64,000 nt of DNA from Deltaproteobacteria bacterium (GCA_012729055.1 JAAYDW010000098.1:1-64000); one strand, 5' to 3'; positions 26,381 to 36,086 are shown, numbered from the stretch's first letter. Translations and numbers: made by a program. The notes: generated by a model not told the origin, from the letters alone.

Positions 26381-27772
26381 ATGCGTCCGATTGATGAAAT
26401 TCTGGAAGCGAAAAGTGTTGCGGTTATCGGGGCGTCGCGGGATCAGGAAAAGCCGGGCGCGCAGTTGTTGAAGGTGCTGGGCGAGGTCGGCTTTGCCGGC
26501 CGGATCGCGGGAGTGAATCCGTCAGGCGGCGACGTCTTCGGCGTTCCCCTGTATCCGAGCGTGCGGGAGGTGCCCTTCGATGTCGACCTGGCGGTTTTGC
26601 TGATTCCGCCGAAACGGGTGCCGGAGGCGCTTCGGGACTGCGCCCGCAAAGGCGTCAAGGGAGCGGTCATTTCCGCCGAAGGTTTTGCGGAAACCGGGCC
26701 GCAGGGGGCCTCTTACCAGGAGGAGGTAAAAACGATTCTGAAATCGTCGGGCATCAGGGGCTTCGGACCCAATACGCTGGGGCTCGTCAACACCCGCAGC
26801 AAGCTCACGACCTCTTATTACGCGACGCCGCAGATGCTGGAGCCGGGCGCAATCGGCTTTGCCGCCCAGTCCGGCATTTTTGTGGGGGCGCTTCTGCGCT
26901 ACTTGAGTTCGCTCGAGGGCATGCATCTTTCCAAGGGCATCGGCCTGGGCAACAAGGTGGACGTCAATGAATCGGACGCGCTTTCCTACCTGGCGCGAGA
27001 CGAGCAGACGAAAATCATCGGCATGTATCTGGAAGACGTCAAGGACGGTCGGGCGTTTGCCGCCCGCCTGGAAGAGGCGGTTCGGGAAAAACCGGTGCTG
27101 CTCATCAAAAGCGGACGCACACCGGCGGGGGCCAGCGCGTCTGCGTCGCATACGGCCAGTCTGGCCGTGGCGGACGCGGTGTTTGACGGCGTGGCGCGTC
27201 AGACAGGCGCCATCCGCCTCGAGACGATCGATGAATTCATCCGCACGCTGCGGGGATTTTTAAATTTGCCGCTGCCGCAGGGGGACCGCCTGGCGTACGT
27301 CACGTACAGCGGCGCGCAGGCGATCATGAGCATCGACGAAACGGCGGCCTTGGGCATGCAGGTGGCCCGGTTGCACTCGGGGACGCTGGAACGGATCGGC
27401 TCCGTGATCGCGACCGCGTCCAAGATGAAAAACCCGATCGATATTTTTCCCGACTGGCTGGCGTCCGGCTACGAGAAGACCGCCACCGAGGTGCTCAGGG
27501 CGCTGCTTGACGACGCAGGCGTGGACGGCGTCGTTTTTATCTCCTTTGCCGAAAAGAATCCGGAGGTCTATGTCTCCCTCGCCGACGTCGTCAAATCGGA
27601 TGGACGCAAGCCCGTGTTTGTGTCGCTTTTGGGGGATGCAGCGGACAAAACGCTCTGCGAGCGCGTTTTGAATGCCGGCGGTGTTCCCTGTTTCGATTAT
27701 CCGGAGCAGGCAGTACGCGTTTTTGCCCGCATGCGGCATTACGCGCGGGTGAGGGAAAACCGCAGGCGTTGA
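26381..27772 (+). CDS. NDP-forming acyl-CoA synthetase, alpha-subunit-like
   Basis: A 463-residue protein with the CoA-binding fold ([15 protein letters not shown]), a central succinyl-CoA-ligase-like region with [10 protein letters not shown] and FAAQSG, and the phospho-histidine site H257 in SASHTASLA. This corresponds to the alpha subunit of ADP-forming acetyl-CoA synthetase (ACD). The ATP-grasp beta part is neither fused nor encoded next door. Such enzymes make ATP from acyl-CoA, useful in syntrophic metabolism, but need a beta partner. A second similar orphan lies at 45561. Confidence 0.8.
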   Translation: MRPIDEILEAKSVAVIGASRDQEKPGAQLLKVLGEVGFAGRIAGVNPSGGDVFGVPLYPSVREVPFDVDLAVLLIPPKRVPEALRDCARKGVKGAVISAEGFAETGPQGASYQEEVKTILKSSGIRGFGPNTLGLVNTRSKLTTSYYATPQMLEPGAIGFAAQSGIFVGALLRYLSSLEGMHLSKGIGLGNKVDVNESDALSYLARDEQTKIIGMYLEDVKDGRAFAARLEEAVREKPVLLIKSGRTPAGASASASHTASLAVADAVFDGVARQTGAIRLETIDEFIRTLRGFLNLPLPQGDRLAYVTYSGAQAIMSIDETAALGMQVARLHSGTLERIGSVIATASKMKNPIDIFPDWLASGYEKTATEVLRALLDDAGVDGVVFISFAEKNPEVYVSLADVVKSDGRKPVFVSLLGDAADKTLCERVLNAGGVPCFDYPEQAVRVFARMRHYARVRENRRR

Positions 27773-27935
27773 AGACCCGCAGGCCGCGCTTTGGGCGCGG
27801 TTCCAAACGGGATTATTTCAACGGTATTTTTTTCTCGTTTATTGACGGATGCGAAAAAGTATGAGATGTTTTTCTCGCTTGGCCCCCTGGACCGGCCGGG
27901 CGGCAAACAGAAGGCGGTAGGACGACGGAGTAAAC

Positions 27936-28847
27936 ATGACACATCGGTTTTTGAAACGAGCCCTGATTTTCATTCTGTGTGCGGGAATGCTCGTGTTTTC
28001 CACTGCGACGGGATTTTCCAAACCGCCCGGGAAAAAGGCCTCTTTGCGAAAGCCGGCGGCCGCAAAATTGCAGAAGGCGCCCCAAAAACTGATTTTACGC
28101 TCCGCCTCGGTGCTGGTCGAAGATCAGAAGACCGGCGAACGCCTCATCCAAAAGCAGGCCGCGGCCGTTGTGCCGATCGCTTCCATCACGAAGTTGATGA
28201 CCGCCATGGTGGTTCTCGATGCGGGCCAGGTGCTTGAGGAGAGGATTTCCATTGAGGCCGCGGATATCGACCGTCTGCTGCACAGCCGCTCCCACCTGCC
28301 GGTGGGAACCCGCCTCACGCGGAAAGACGCGCTTTTGATTGCCCTCATGGCATCGGAAAACCGCTCCGCCCATGCGCTGGGCCGGACCTATCCCGGCGGC
28401 TACACGGCCTGCGTCGCCGCGATGAACGCCAAGGCCCGGGCGCTGGGATTGCGTGAGACGCGTTTCTCCGATACGACCGGTCTGTCGAGCGGCAATGTTT
28501 CTTCGGCGCGGGATCTGGTCCGCCTGGTGGACGCGGCGTATTCGTACCGGCCGATCCGGCAGTTTACCACCTGCCGGAAAACAACGATTGTTTCCGGATG
28601 CCGCGTCCTGATCTTTTCCAACACCAACCGTCTCATTCAGAATCCTCGCTGGGAAATCGGTCTGTCCAAAACCGGGTATACGGACGAAGCGGGCCGCTGC
28701 CTGGTGATGCAGGCGCACATGGCGAAGCGTCCTGTGCTCATTATTCTCCTCGATTCGCAGGGCAAACTGACGCGCGTCGGTGACGCGAACCGGATCAAAA
28801 AGTGGCTTGAGGCGTCAACATCCGCGTCGTCCGCCCGCAGAGGCTGA
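27936..28847 (+). CDS. D-alanyl-D-alanine endopeptidase/carboxypeptidase (PBP7-like, S11)
   Basis: This 303-residue serine peptidase is exported by an N-terminal signal (LIFILCAGMLVFSTATGF). It has the three S11 motifs: S83-x-x-K86 in SITK, S140-E-N142, and K245-T-G in LSKTGYTDEAG. The lack of a long C-terminal amphipathic domain favours a PBP7/PbpG-like endopeptidase that trims peptidoglycan cross-links in the periplasm. A lysine- and alanine-rich linker sits between signal and domain. It appears to be a single gene. Confidence 0.9.
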   Translation: MTHRFLKRALIFILCAGMLVFSTATGFSKPPGKKASLRKPAAAKLQKAPQKLILRSASVLVEDQKTGERLIQKQAAAVVPIASITKLMTAMVVLDAGQVLEERISIEAADIDRLLHSRSHLPVGTRLTRKDALLIALMASENRSAHALGRTYPGGYTACVAAMNAKARALGLRETRFSDTTGLSSGNVSSARDLVRLVDAAYSYRPIRQFTTCRKTTIVSGCRVLIFSNTNRLIQNPRWEIGLSKTGYTDEAGRCLVMQAHMAKRPVLIILLDSQGKLTRVGDANRIKKWLEASTSASSARRG

Positions 28848-28991
28848 TAATTTCCCCGTCCGGTTGACGAACGTTCGTTCTTTTTTTCTTTCAGTCGTAT
28901 CCTGATCTTTATTGACTACCGGTTATTAATTTGCTAAGTGACTAGCAGTTTTTTCAGGTATGTGCCAATATTCAATGAAGGGCCATTTGAC

Positions 28992-29642
28992 GTGATTGAT
29001 CTGCACACGCATTCAATTTTCAGCGACGGCGAACTGATTCCTTCCGAATCGGCGCAGCGGGCCTGCACGGCCGGCTATGAGACCATCGCCATCACGGATC
29101 ACGCCGATTATTCCAATATCGATTTTATGCTGCCGCGGATCATCGAAGCCTGCGCAAGAATCACCTGCAAGGGAAGAATCCGTGTGTTGCCCGGCGTGGA
29201 GCTCACGCATGTCGATCCGTCCGATATCGAACCGCTCGCTTTACAGGCCAGGGCGCTGGGGGCGAAAATTGTCGTGGTGCACGGCGAAACAATCGTCGAG
29301 CCGGTTCTGCCCGGCACGAACCGCGCCGCCATCGCGGCGGGCGTCGATATCCTGGCCCATCCGGGGCTCATCACAAAAGAAGAAGCCATGCTTGCCGCGC
29401 AAAAAGGCGTGCTTCTCGAAATCACCACCCGCCGGGGCCACAGCTTCACCAATGGTCATGTCGCGTCGATCGCCAGAGTTTGCGGGGCATCGCTGGTGAT
29501 CAACAACGACGCTCATGCGCCCGGCGATTATGTCGGCCGTCTTCTGGCGCTGCGCATCGCCCGGGGAGCGGGTCTGTCCGACGAAGAAATCGCCGCCGCC
29601 CTGGAAAATTCCCGAAAGCTAATCCAGAGGATCTGTGTGTGA
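28992..29642 (+). CDS. PHP-domain metal-dependent phosphoesterase
   Basis: This 216-residue PHP protein carries metal-ligand motifs in the usual order: DLHTHSIFSDGE at the very start, AITDHAD, a PGVELTH segment, VVVHGE, ILAHPGL, and VINNDAHAPGD. Members hydrolyse phosphate esters (histidinol phosphate, nucleoside 3',5'-bisphosphate) or act as nucleases. I choose GTG 28992, with GAAGGG upstream and the PHP motif directly after; the frame is open from another GTG at 28938. Its stop overlaps the start of the glycosyltransferase, so a role in the same pathway is likely. Confidence 0.75.
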   Translation: MIDLHTHSIFSDGELIPSESAQRACTAGYETIAITDHADYSNIDFMLPRIIEACARITCKGRIRVLPGVELTHVDPSDIEPLALQARALGAKIVVVHGETIVEPVLPGTNRAAIAAGVDILAHPGLITKEEAMLAAQKGVLLEITTRRGHSFTNGHVASIARVCGASLVINNDAHAPGDYVGRLLALRIARGAGLSDEEIAAALENSRKLIQRICV

Positions 29643-30901
29643 AAAAGAGTTCCAGCCGAACACCGTTGCGAATCTGCCTGCTGACGTACCGGGGCAATCC
29701 CACATCCGGCGGGCAGGGCGTTTATATTAAACACTTGAGCAAGGCGCTGGCGGACGAGGGGCACCGCGTGGATGTCATCTCCGGCCCGCCGTATCCGCGC
29801 CTGGACGACAACGTCCGGCTGATCCGTCTGCCCAGTCTGGACCTGTACTCGCCCGATCATCTCTTCCGTCCGGAAAAAGCCGGCGCGCTTTTGAATCCGC
29901 TCAACATGTACGAATTCCTGAACGTCTGCACGGGAGGCTTTCCGGAACCCTACACCTTCGGAGAGCGGGCTTACGCCTATTTGAAAAAGCATCGCGACGC
30001 GTACGACATCGTTCATGACAACCAGTGCCTGTCCTACGGCATCGGCAGACTGGCCAAAAAGGTCCTGCCGACCCTCGTGACGATCCATCATCCGATCACC
30101 GTCGATCGCCAGGAGGAATACAACGTGGCCAAAACGCTGCGCCAGAAATACCGCGTGTTCCGCTGGTATGCCTTCATCAATATGCAGCTCAAGGTAGCCA
30201 GACAGTTTTCCCACATCATCACGGTGTCGGAGTTCACCAGAAAAGACATTGCCCGCGAGTTTTCGCTCGACGAGCAGCGTTTCCGCGTCGTCCACAACGG
30301 CGTCAACAACGAATTTTTTTATCCCAAGCAAAACGGGCCGCGGCCGGAGAATGCGCTGATCGTCACCAATAGCGCCGATACGCCGCTCAAGGGGCTGAGT
30401 TTCCTCCTGGAGGCGGTGGCCCGGATCCGCCGGACGCGGCCGATCCGGCTGACGGTGATCGGCCAGCCCAAGAAGAACGGCATCATTGAGAATCTGGTGG
30501 CGAGCCTCGGCGTGTCCGACATTGTGCACTTCACGGGACGCATCGCCAATGAGGAATTCGCCGATTACTACGCGAAGTCCACGATCGCCGTCGTTCCGTC
30601 GCTTTACGAGGGATTCGGCATTCCCGCCGCCGAAGCGATGGCCAGCGGCGTGCCGCTCGTTTCCACGTCCGGCGGCGCGCTGGCGGAAGTCGTCGGAGAC
30701 GCGGGAATCGTCGTGCCGCCCGCCGACGCAGAGGCGCTCGCCCTGGCCATCACGCGGCTGCTCGATTCGCCCGAGGAAAGGAAAAAATACATTCAGGCGG
30801 GGCTGGCCCGCGTCCATTCGGAATTCAGTTGGAAAAAGGCCGCCCAGGAGACGGTCAAAGTGTACCGCGAGGCCATCGATGATTACCGTCGACATTCCTG
30901 A
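29639..30901 (+). CDS. Glycosyltransferase family 4
   Basis: A 420-residue GT-B glycosyltransferase. The N-terminal glycine-rich loop is NPTSGGQGVYIKHL, the acceptor-side domain spans the first half, and the donor-nucleotide motif PSLYEGFGIPAAEAMASG (E-x7-E) lies in the second. It would move a sugar from a nucleotide sugar to an unknown acceptor in the cytoplasm. The start is a GTG overlapping the PHP stop (GTGA) with AGAGGA upstream. It is followed by a methyltransferase that overlaps its end by 23 bases, showing tight coupling. Confidence 0.85.
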   Translation: MKKSSSRTPLRICLLTYRGNPTSGGQGVYIKHLSKALADEGHRVDVISGPPYPRLDDNVRLIRLPSLDLYSPDHLFRPEKAGALLNPLNMYEFLNVCTGGFPEPYTFGERAYAYLKKHRDAYDIVHDNQCLSYGIGRLAKKVLPTLVTIHHPITVDRQEEYNVAKTLRQKYRVFRWYAFINMQLKVARQFSHIITVSEFTRKDIAREFSLDEQRFRVVHNGVNNEFFYPKQNGPRPENALIVTNSADTPLKGLSFLLEAVARIRRTRPIRLTVIGQPKKNGIIENLVASLGVSDIVHFTGRIANEEFADYYAKSTIAVVPSLYEGFGIPAAEAMASGVPLVSTSGGALAEVVGDAGIVVPPADAEALALAITRLLDSPEERKKYIQAGLARVHSEFSWKKAAQETVKVYREAIDDYRRHS

Positions 30902-31580
30902 TCTGAAATTGAAGCCGGGCTCGGCCGTTCTCGACGCGGGGTGCGGCAGCGGACGGCATCTGCGCGCGCTGGCGAAGCTGCCGGGGCTGACCGTCACAGG
31001 CGTGGACCGCAACGCCAAGGATGTGGCCGAAGCGATCCGGGCGCTGGGAGAAATGCCGGACGCCCGGTCTCGCGATGTTTCCGTGATTTGCGGCGACATC
31101 ACGAAGCTGCCGTATGCCGACGGGTCTTTCGATTGCGTGATCTGTTCGGAAGTCCTCGAACACATTCCGGAGCATGAAAAGGCGCTGGGCGAACTGGTCC
31201 GCGTTTTGAAACCGAAGGGAATTCTGGCGGTGAGCGTTCCCCGGTATTTCTCGGAGCGCATCTGCTGGATGATCTCTTCCGCCTATTCCACGGACGAAGG
31301 GGGCCACATCCGCATCTACAAAAAAAAGCATCTGGAAAGGATGCTGACGAGCCGGGGCCTGCGCTGCTTTAAGGTCAACTACAAACATGCCCTGCATGCG
31401 CCGTACTGGTGGCTGAAATGCCTGGTCGGCATCAAGAATGAAGCAAACGTTTTCGTGCGGCTTTATCACAAATTTCTGGTCTGGGATATGTTTTCGAAGC
31501 CCAGGGCGGTGCGGGTTCTGGAGGAAGCGTTGAATCCGCTCATCGGCAAAAGTATCGTGTTTTATCTTAAAAAAGGTTGA
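30879..31580 (+). CDS. Class I SAM-dependent methyltransferase
   Basis: The 233-residue protein has the SAM-binding motif VLDAGCGSGRHL and then GDITKLPYADGSFDCVICSEVLEHIPEHEKAL, the classic type-11 methyltransferase block. A C-terminal region with tryptophan and aromatic residues (YWWLKCLVGI) probably forms the acceptor site. It overlaps the glycosyltransferase gene by 23 bases and sits 4 bases before the next gene. The acceptor is unknown but is probably a glycolipid or sugar made by this cluster. Confidence 0.82.
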   Translation: MITVDIPDLKLKPGSAVLDAGCGSGRHLRALAKLPGLTVTGVDRNAKDVAEAIRALGEMPDARSRDVSVICGDITKLPYADGSFDCVICSEVLEHIPEHEKALGELVRVLKPKGILAVSVPRYFSERICWMISSAYSTDEGGHIRIYKKKHLERMLTSRGLRCFKVNYKHALHAPYWWLKCLVGIKNEANVFVRLYHKFLVWDMFSKPRAVRVLEEALNPLIGKSIVFYLKKG

Positions 31581-31584
31581 TATC

Positions 31585-32616
31585 ATGGAACTGAATGTAT
31601 CATTTGGCGATGCCGTCAAACCCGTCGACGTGGAAAAGGTCGCCGACTTTATCGCTTCCGTGCAGAAGGACAACGGCGAGATTCCCTGGTCGCAGGGCGG
31701 CAAGACGGATCCCTGGGATCACATCGAAAGCGCCATGGGGCTCGGCGTCGCCGGGTATTACCGGCAGGCCCGGCGCGCCTATGAGTGGCTTGCGGCCGCG
31801 CAGCTTGCCGACGGCAGCTGGTGGTCGGAAACGAAAGACGGCGCCGTCATCAACACCACGAAGGAAAGCAATTTTGCCGCCTATGTCGCCGTGGGGGTTT
31901 ATCACCACTACCTTCTCACGGGGGACCGGGCGTTTCTCAAAGACATGTGGCCGATGGTGTTGCGCGGCATCACCTACGCCGTCGCTCTGCAGGCGCCGCA
32001 GGGTGAAATCTACTGGGCCAGAAATAAAGACGGCGCGGTGGACAAGATGGCGCTGCTCACGGGATGCAGTTCCATTTACATGAGCCTCAAGTGCGCGCTT
32101 GCGATCGCCGAAGCGCTGGGGATTAAAAAGCCGGCCTGGCAGAAAGCAAAGGAGCAGCTGGGCGACGCCCTCTGCAACCGGCCCGATCTGTTCAATATGA
32201 TCAAGTCCCGTTTTTCCATGGACTGGTATTATCCGATTTTGTGCGGAGCGGTCCGCGGTGACGAGGCCAGGAAACGGATCGATCACCTGTGGGACAGGTT
32301 TGTCGTTCCCGACTGGGGGGTGCGCTGCGTGAGCGACCGGCCCTGGGTGACGATGGCCGAAACCTCGGAATTTGTCCTGACGCTTTCCGCCATGGAAGAC
32401 GACACGCGCGCCAGGGCCGTCTTCAGCTGGCTTGGCGACAAGCGCTATGCCGACGGCTCTTACTGGATGGGCGTAACGTTTCCGGACAGCGTCATCTGGC
32501 CGGAAGAAAAGACAAGCTGGACGGCGGCGGCGGTTCTTCTGGCCTGGGATGCCGTCAATCGGGCGACTCCGGCGGCGGATCTCTTTCACCACCGCCGCTG
32601 GGAGGCGCGGCCGTAA
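31585..32616 (+). CDS. Alpha/alpha-toroid protein, terpenoid-cyclase-like fold
   Basis: The product is 343 residues with repeated helix-hairpin elements. Each carries the QxxDGSW-like pattern of prenyltransferase/squalene-cyclase repeats (VQKDNGEIPW, AQLADGSWW, and late DKRYADGSYWMG). The catalytic DXDD of cyclases is not seen. It may be a glycan- or lipid-binding or hydrolysing toroid protein rather than a cyclase. It begins 4 bases after the methyltransferase and is clearly part of the same unit. A terminator-like hairpin follows. Confidence 0.6.
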   Translation: MELNVSFGDAVKPVDVEKVADFIASVQKDNGEIPWSQGGKTDPWDHIESAMGLGVAGYYRQARRAYEWLAAAQLADGSWWSETKDGAVINTTKESNFAAYVAVGVYHHYLLTGDRAFLKDMWPMVLRGITYAVALQAPQGEIYWARNKDGAVDKMALLTGCSSIYMSLKCALAIAEALGIKKPAWQKAKEQLGDALCNRPDLFNMIKSRFSMDWYYPILCGAVRGDEARKRIDHLWDRFVVPDWGVRCVSDRPWVTMAETSEFVLTLSAMEDDTRARAVFSWLGDKRYADGSYWMGVTFPDSVIWPEEKTSWTAAAVLLAWDAVNRATPAADLFHHRRWEARP

Positions 32617-32658
32617 CGCTTTCCGGCTTCTCGAATTTTAAATAACAATTGCAATACG

Positions 32659-32692
32659 GAGACGTTGCCCGCAACGTCTCTCCTGTTTTTTA
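32659..32692 (+). terminator. Intrinsic terminator or attenuator after the toroid gene
   Basis: A perfect 10-base-pair stem (GAGACGTTGC with GCAACGTCTC, 2-base loop CC) is followed by TCCTGTTTTTT. It sits just before the acyltransferase gene and may reduce read-through within the cluster. Confidence 0.8.
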
Positions 32693-32704
32693 GGGAAGGT
32701 AAGC

Positions 32705-33427
32705 GTGATACACGATCATCGTCCATATTATCTCAAGCGTCTGAGCCACGCTTTTGAACAGTGGTACGCCAATCATTTTCTGGCGCCCCAGTGCGAACAT
32801 TTCGGCAGGCATCTGGTCTTCATGAAGCCCTGGGGCGTGGAGATTTACGGCAGTCCCGTCTCCATCGGCGACTACACTACGCTCATCGCCACCATGGACC
32901 GGCGCATCCGGCTCACGTCCTGGATCGCCAACGGGAAATCGGGAAAAGTCGAGATCGGCCGGCACTGCCTCATCTGTCCGGGCACCCGGATCCAGGCGGC
33001 CACCGCCATCACCATCGGAGACGACTGCATGATGGCGCAAAACGTCTGCATCACCGACGCGGACTGGCATGATCTGTACGACCGCAGCGTGGCCATCGGG
33101 CAAACCCGGGAGGTGGTCATCGCCAACAACGTGTGGATCGGCGACAGCGCCATGGTCTGCAAGGGCGTGCATATCGGGGAAAACGCCGTGATCGGCGCCG
33201 GGTCCATCGTGGTGAAGGACATCCCCGCCAACGCCATCGCCGCCGGCAATCCCGCCGGAGTCGTCCGCTACCTCGATCCGACGCGGCCCGTTCGGTCCCG
33301 GTCGCAGTGGATGTCCGACCCAAAGAAAATGAATGAATACTTCGACGCCGTTGAACGGATCATGCGGGAAAAAAACTCACTTTTCGGGTGGATCCGATCG
33401 ATCCTCTTCCCGCGCAAAGGAGATTGA
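32705..33427 (+). CDS. Left-handed-beta-helix acyltransferase (hexapeptide family)
   Basis: This 240-residue protein shows hexapeptide repeats: IYGSPVSIGDYTTLI, IGRHCLICPGTRIQAATAITIGDDCMMAQNVCITD, then VIANNVWIGDSAMVCKGVHIGENAVIGAGSIVVKDIPANAIAAGNPAGVVR. This end is typical of sugar O-acetyltransferases. The catalytic histidine would be the one in ADWHDLYD. It likely transfers an acetyl or other acyl group to a sugar. It begins with GTG after GGGAAGG. The radical SAM gene starts 2 bases after its stop codon. Confidence 0.85.
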   Translation: MIHDHRPYYLKRLSHAFEQWYANHFLAPQCEHFGRHLVFMKPWGVEIYGSPVSIGDYTTLIATMDRRIRLTSWIANGKSGKVEIGRHCLICPGTRIQAATAITIGDDCMMAQNVCITDADWHDLYDRSVAIGQTREVVIANNVWIGDSAMVCKGVHIGENAVIGAGSIVVKDIPANAIAAGNPAGVVRYLDPTRPVRSRSQWMSDPKKMNEYFDAVERIMREKNSLFGWIRSILFPRKGD

Positions 33428-33428
33428 A

Positions 33429-35000
33429 ATGCGCGTTGCGATTATTGCCGCTCCCTATCCTCTGGAAGAATACCCCTCTCCGCCGCTGGGCATTTCCTAC
33501 GTGGCCGCCGCCTTCGAAGCGGCCGGAGCCGAGGTCCGGATTTTCGACTACATCATCTCCGGCTACTCAAAGGAAAAGCTGTCCCGGCAGCTTGCGGAGT
33601 TCCGCCCCGATGCGGTGGGCGCCGGCTCTGTTACCATGAACTTCTACGACGCCCAGCGCATTTTGCGCGACGCGAAAAGCATCGATCCGGATCTGCTCAC
33701 GATGATGGGCGGACCGCACGTGTCGTTTACGGTCGAGGAAACGCTCTGCACCTTTCCGGAGATCGACGTCATTTTCATCGGCGAGGCGGACGATACCATT
33801 CGTGAGTTTGCTCCGCTCCTCGGGTGCCGCGATCAGTGGCAACGTATCCGGGGCATCGCGTTTCGCGACGGTGAAGATATCGTCAACAACGGCCGGCGGG
33901 ACTTCATTGCGGACGTGGACCGCATTCCGCTGCCGGCCCGAAAACTGCTGCCCATTTCGCGGTACCGCGCGTTCGGCTTTCCGGTCAGCATGATCACCGG
34001 CCGCGGCTGTCCCCACGGCTGCATCTTCTGCCTGGGACGGAAAATGGTGGGCGCAAAGGTACGCCGCCGAAGGGCGGCGCTGGTGCTCGACGAAATGGAG
34101 CAGATCCTGGCGCTGGGCTTTGACCGCATCAACATCGCAGACGATCTTTTCGCCTCGGATACGGCCCGGGTGAAGGAGATCTGCAACGGCATCCGCGAGC
34201 GGGGCCTGAAATTCGTCTGGAGCGCCTTTGCCCGCGTCGATACCGTCAATCAGGAAATGTTCGACGCCATGGCCGCCGCCGGCTGCGACAGCATCAGTTT
34301 CGGCGTGGAATCGGGTTCGCCGGAAATGCTCAAAAGGGTCCGCAAAGGCATCACGCTGGAGCAGGCCAGGACCGCCGTCGGCATGTGCCGGCAGGCGGGC
34401 ATGCTGCCGCACGCCTCTTTCATGGTCGGCCTGCCGGGGGAGACGCCCGAGACGATGCAGTGCACCGACGATTTTGCCCGCAGTCTGAAGATCCTTTACG
34501 GGTATCATTATCTGGCGCCTTTTCCCGGAACGACGCTCGCCGAAAAAGTAGAAAACTACGATCTGGAGATTCTGACCCGCGACTGGTCCAAGTACGACGC
34601 CAACGACGCCATCGTCAGGACGGCGGCCCTCTCGCCCCAGAACATCCGGGACTTCGTGGCCCTCTACGACCGGGAGATGAACGGCGACTGGCAGAAGGTT
34701 CTGGACAACTACAAAACGGGCCGCAATACGCCCTATGACGATTTGCGCGTGGAGGGCCACTACCGGATGAACATTACGTTTGCCATCCTTAAGGAGGATC
34801 TGGTTGAGAAACTGGGATTTATCGACGCGCGGGAGCTCTGCGGGCGGCAAGCCTCGCCGGCCGCCCTCTTTTGCGAGCGCATGAAAAACGCCATTGCCGC
34901 CGATCCGCGCCTCGTTGAAAACACCGTCAACGATTTTATTTCCCGCGGCTATATCCGGGCCGAAGAAAGCGAAAAGGGCTTGACCTGGCGCTGGGTGTAA
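33429..35000 (+). CDS. B12-binding-domain radical SAM enzyme
   Basis: The product is 523 residues. The N-terminal domain (about 1-130) has a cobalamin-binding Rossmann-like fold with PPLGISYVAAAFEAAG but no DxHxxG motif, as in many class B radical SAM methylases. The radical SAM cluster is C194, C198 and C201 in CPHGCIFC, followed by INIADDLF and VESGSPEMLKRVRKG. Enzymes of this BchE-like group methylate unactivated carbons or rearrange ring systems. It is separated from the acyltransferase by one base. The product is unknown; it may modify a lipid or sugar made by the cluster. Confidence 0.85.
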   Translation: MRVAIIAAPYPLEEYPSPPLGISYVAAAFEAAGAEVRIFDYIISGYSKEKLSRQLAEFRPDAVGAGSVTMNFYDAQRILRDAKSIDPDLLTMMGGPHVSFTVEETLCTFPEIDVIFIGEADDTIREFAPLLGCRDQWQRIRGIAFRDGEDIVNNGRRDFIADVDRIPLPARKLLPISRYRAFGFPVSMITGRGCPHGCIFCLGRKMVGAKVRRRRAALVLDEMEQILALGFDRINIADDLFASDTARVKEICNGIRERGLKFVWSAFARVDTVNQEMFDAMAAAGCDSISFGVESGSPEMLKRVRKGITLEQARTAVGMCRQAGMLPHASFMVGLPGETPETMQCTDDFARSLKILYGYHYLAPFPGTTLAEKVENYDLEILTRDWSKYDANDAIVRTAALSPQNIRDFVALYDREMNGDWQKVLDNYKTGRNTPYDDLRVEGHYRMNITFAILKEDLVEKLGFIDARELCGRQASPAALFCERMKNAIAADPRLVENTVNDFISRGYIRAEESEKGLTWRWV

Positions 35001-35304
35001 CGGAGGGAGAGCGCCTGGAAGAAGGGATAAAGCTGGGCGCTCATTTTCCCGGAAAATTGAGGCCGGCCGCCTTGGTGTTCACAAACCATTGACAGGGTCC
35101 GGAGTGTTTCCTGTGCTTTCGCTTTGCCATCAGGGCATTCATGGATTTTCCCACGGACTGCGAGGATTTCTGGGGCAGCCTGCAGGGTAAGCTGAAAGAA
35201 GGTAACGCCCGGCAAGAAATCCGCCGCTATAACTGCGGTGGGAGGCGTCCGGGGCGCCGGGAACGATGCGCCGGAGAGCAAATGATTGTTTGTGCGTTTC
35301 AGGA
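35001..35304. other. Intergenic region with a weak terminator, no gene recognised
   Basis: GAGCGCC (35009-35015) can pair with GGCGCTC (35036-35042), followed by ATTTT, which may end the radical SAM transcript. The rest of the gap, before the convergent methyltransferase, has short open frames but none with a start site or recognisable motif. Confidence 0.45.
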
Positions 35305-35940
35305 TTATCCCTGAGCACCAAACTTCCTAAGGACGCCCAGCGATTTGAAAAGCGGCCGAGCCTCGTAGCGTCCGCATGCCGCGGCCTGCTGATAAACCCG
35401 GTAGGGCGCCTGGCCGCCGTCTTTCGGATCGGGAAAGATGTCGTGGAAGACGAGGTAGCCATCGGGCAGGACATGCTCCGCCCAGAGCCGGTAGTCCGAC
35501 AAGACGGATTCGTAGGCATGGCTGCCGTCGATGAACAAAAGCCCCAGCCGCGTGGACCAGGCTTTGCCGATGACGTCCGACCGCCCGATGACGGGGATGA
35601 CGATATTTTCCAGATCAAAGTCGGAAAGCGTTTTGCGAAACAGCCGCAGTGTATCGATTTTTCCCGTTTCCCGGTCCAGCAAATCCGGATCAAAGTACTC
35701 CTGCCCCGGCTGCTGCTCCTCGGAGCCGGTATGATGGTCGATGGAGTACAGGACCGCCCCGTTTTCCCGGCAGGCCGAGCCCAGAAAAACCGCCGATTTT
35801 CCGCAGTAGCTCCCGATTTCCAGACACGGCCCCAGCCGTCCGGCTTCCAGGGCCAGGTCGTACAGGCGACGAGCTTCACTTTCGTCTAAAAAACCTTTGA
35901 TTTCAGATACTCTTGCTAAATCAATCTTCACGGAATCCAT
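35305..35940 (-). CDS. SAM-dependent methyltransferase, class I (Methyltransf_24-like)
   Basis: About 211 residues with a class I methyltransferase core: PCLEIGSYCGKSAVFLG (SAM loop), YSIDHHTG, then LLFIDGSHAYESVLSDYRLW and LVFHDIFPD, a family pattern seen in CmcI- and macrocin-O-methyltransferase-like enzymes. These use a metal-bound aspartate near the active site. The start is uncertain; ATG 35940 fits the start of the conserved region, but frames open to 35988. The gene is convergent with the radical SAM gene and may modify the same product. Confidence 0.75.
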   Translation of the reverse strand: MDSVKIDLARVSEIKGFLDESEARRLYDLALEAGRLGPCLEIGSYCGKSAVFLGSACRENGAVLYSIDHHTGSEEQQPGQEYFDPDLLDRETGKIDTLRLFRKTLSDFDLENIVIPVIGRSDVIGKAWSTRLGLLFIDGSHAYESVLSDYRLWAEHVLPDGYLVFHDIFPDPKDGGQAPYRVYQQAAACGRYEARPLFKSLGVLRKFGAQG

Positions 35941-36039
35941 CCTGCCCATAGAATGCATTCTCATAACCCGCCGCGCCGCAAAAAGCAATCGTCGGATGAC
36001 CGGAGGTTATTTTATTTTCGACGATTTTCTTCTTGCTGC

Positions 36040-36086
36040 TGACTATATGTAGTGGTATGATCCAATTCAACCCCAATATGTAGCGT
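36040..36086 (+). promoter_or_regulatory. Paired NrdR boxes upstream of nrdD
   Basis: Two 16-base elements, TGACTATATGTAGTGG (36040-36055, 12 of 16 match to ACACTATATATAGTGT) and CCCCAATATGTAGCGT (36071-36086, 11 of 16), lie 31 bases apart. That is the normal three-turn spacing for the ribonucleotide-reductase repressor NrdR. The nrdR gene itself is not in the window. Confidence 0.75.
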
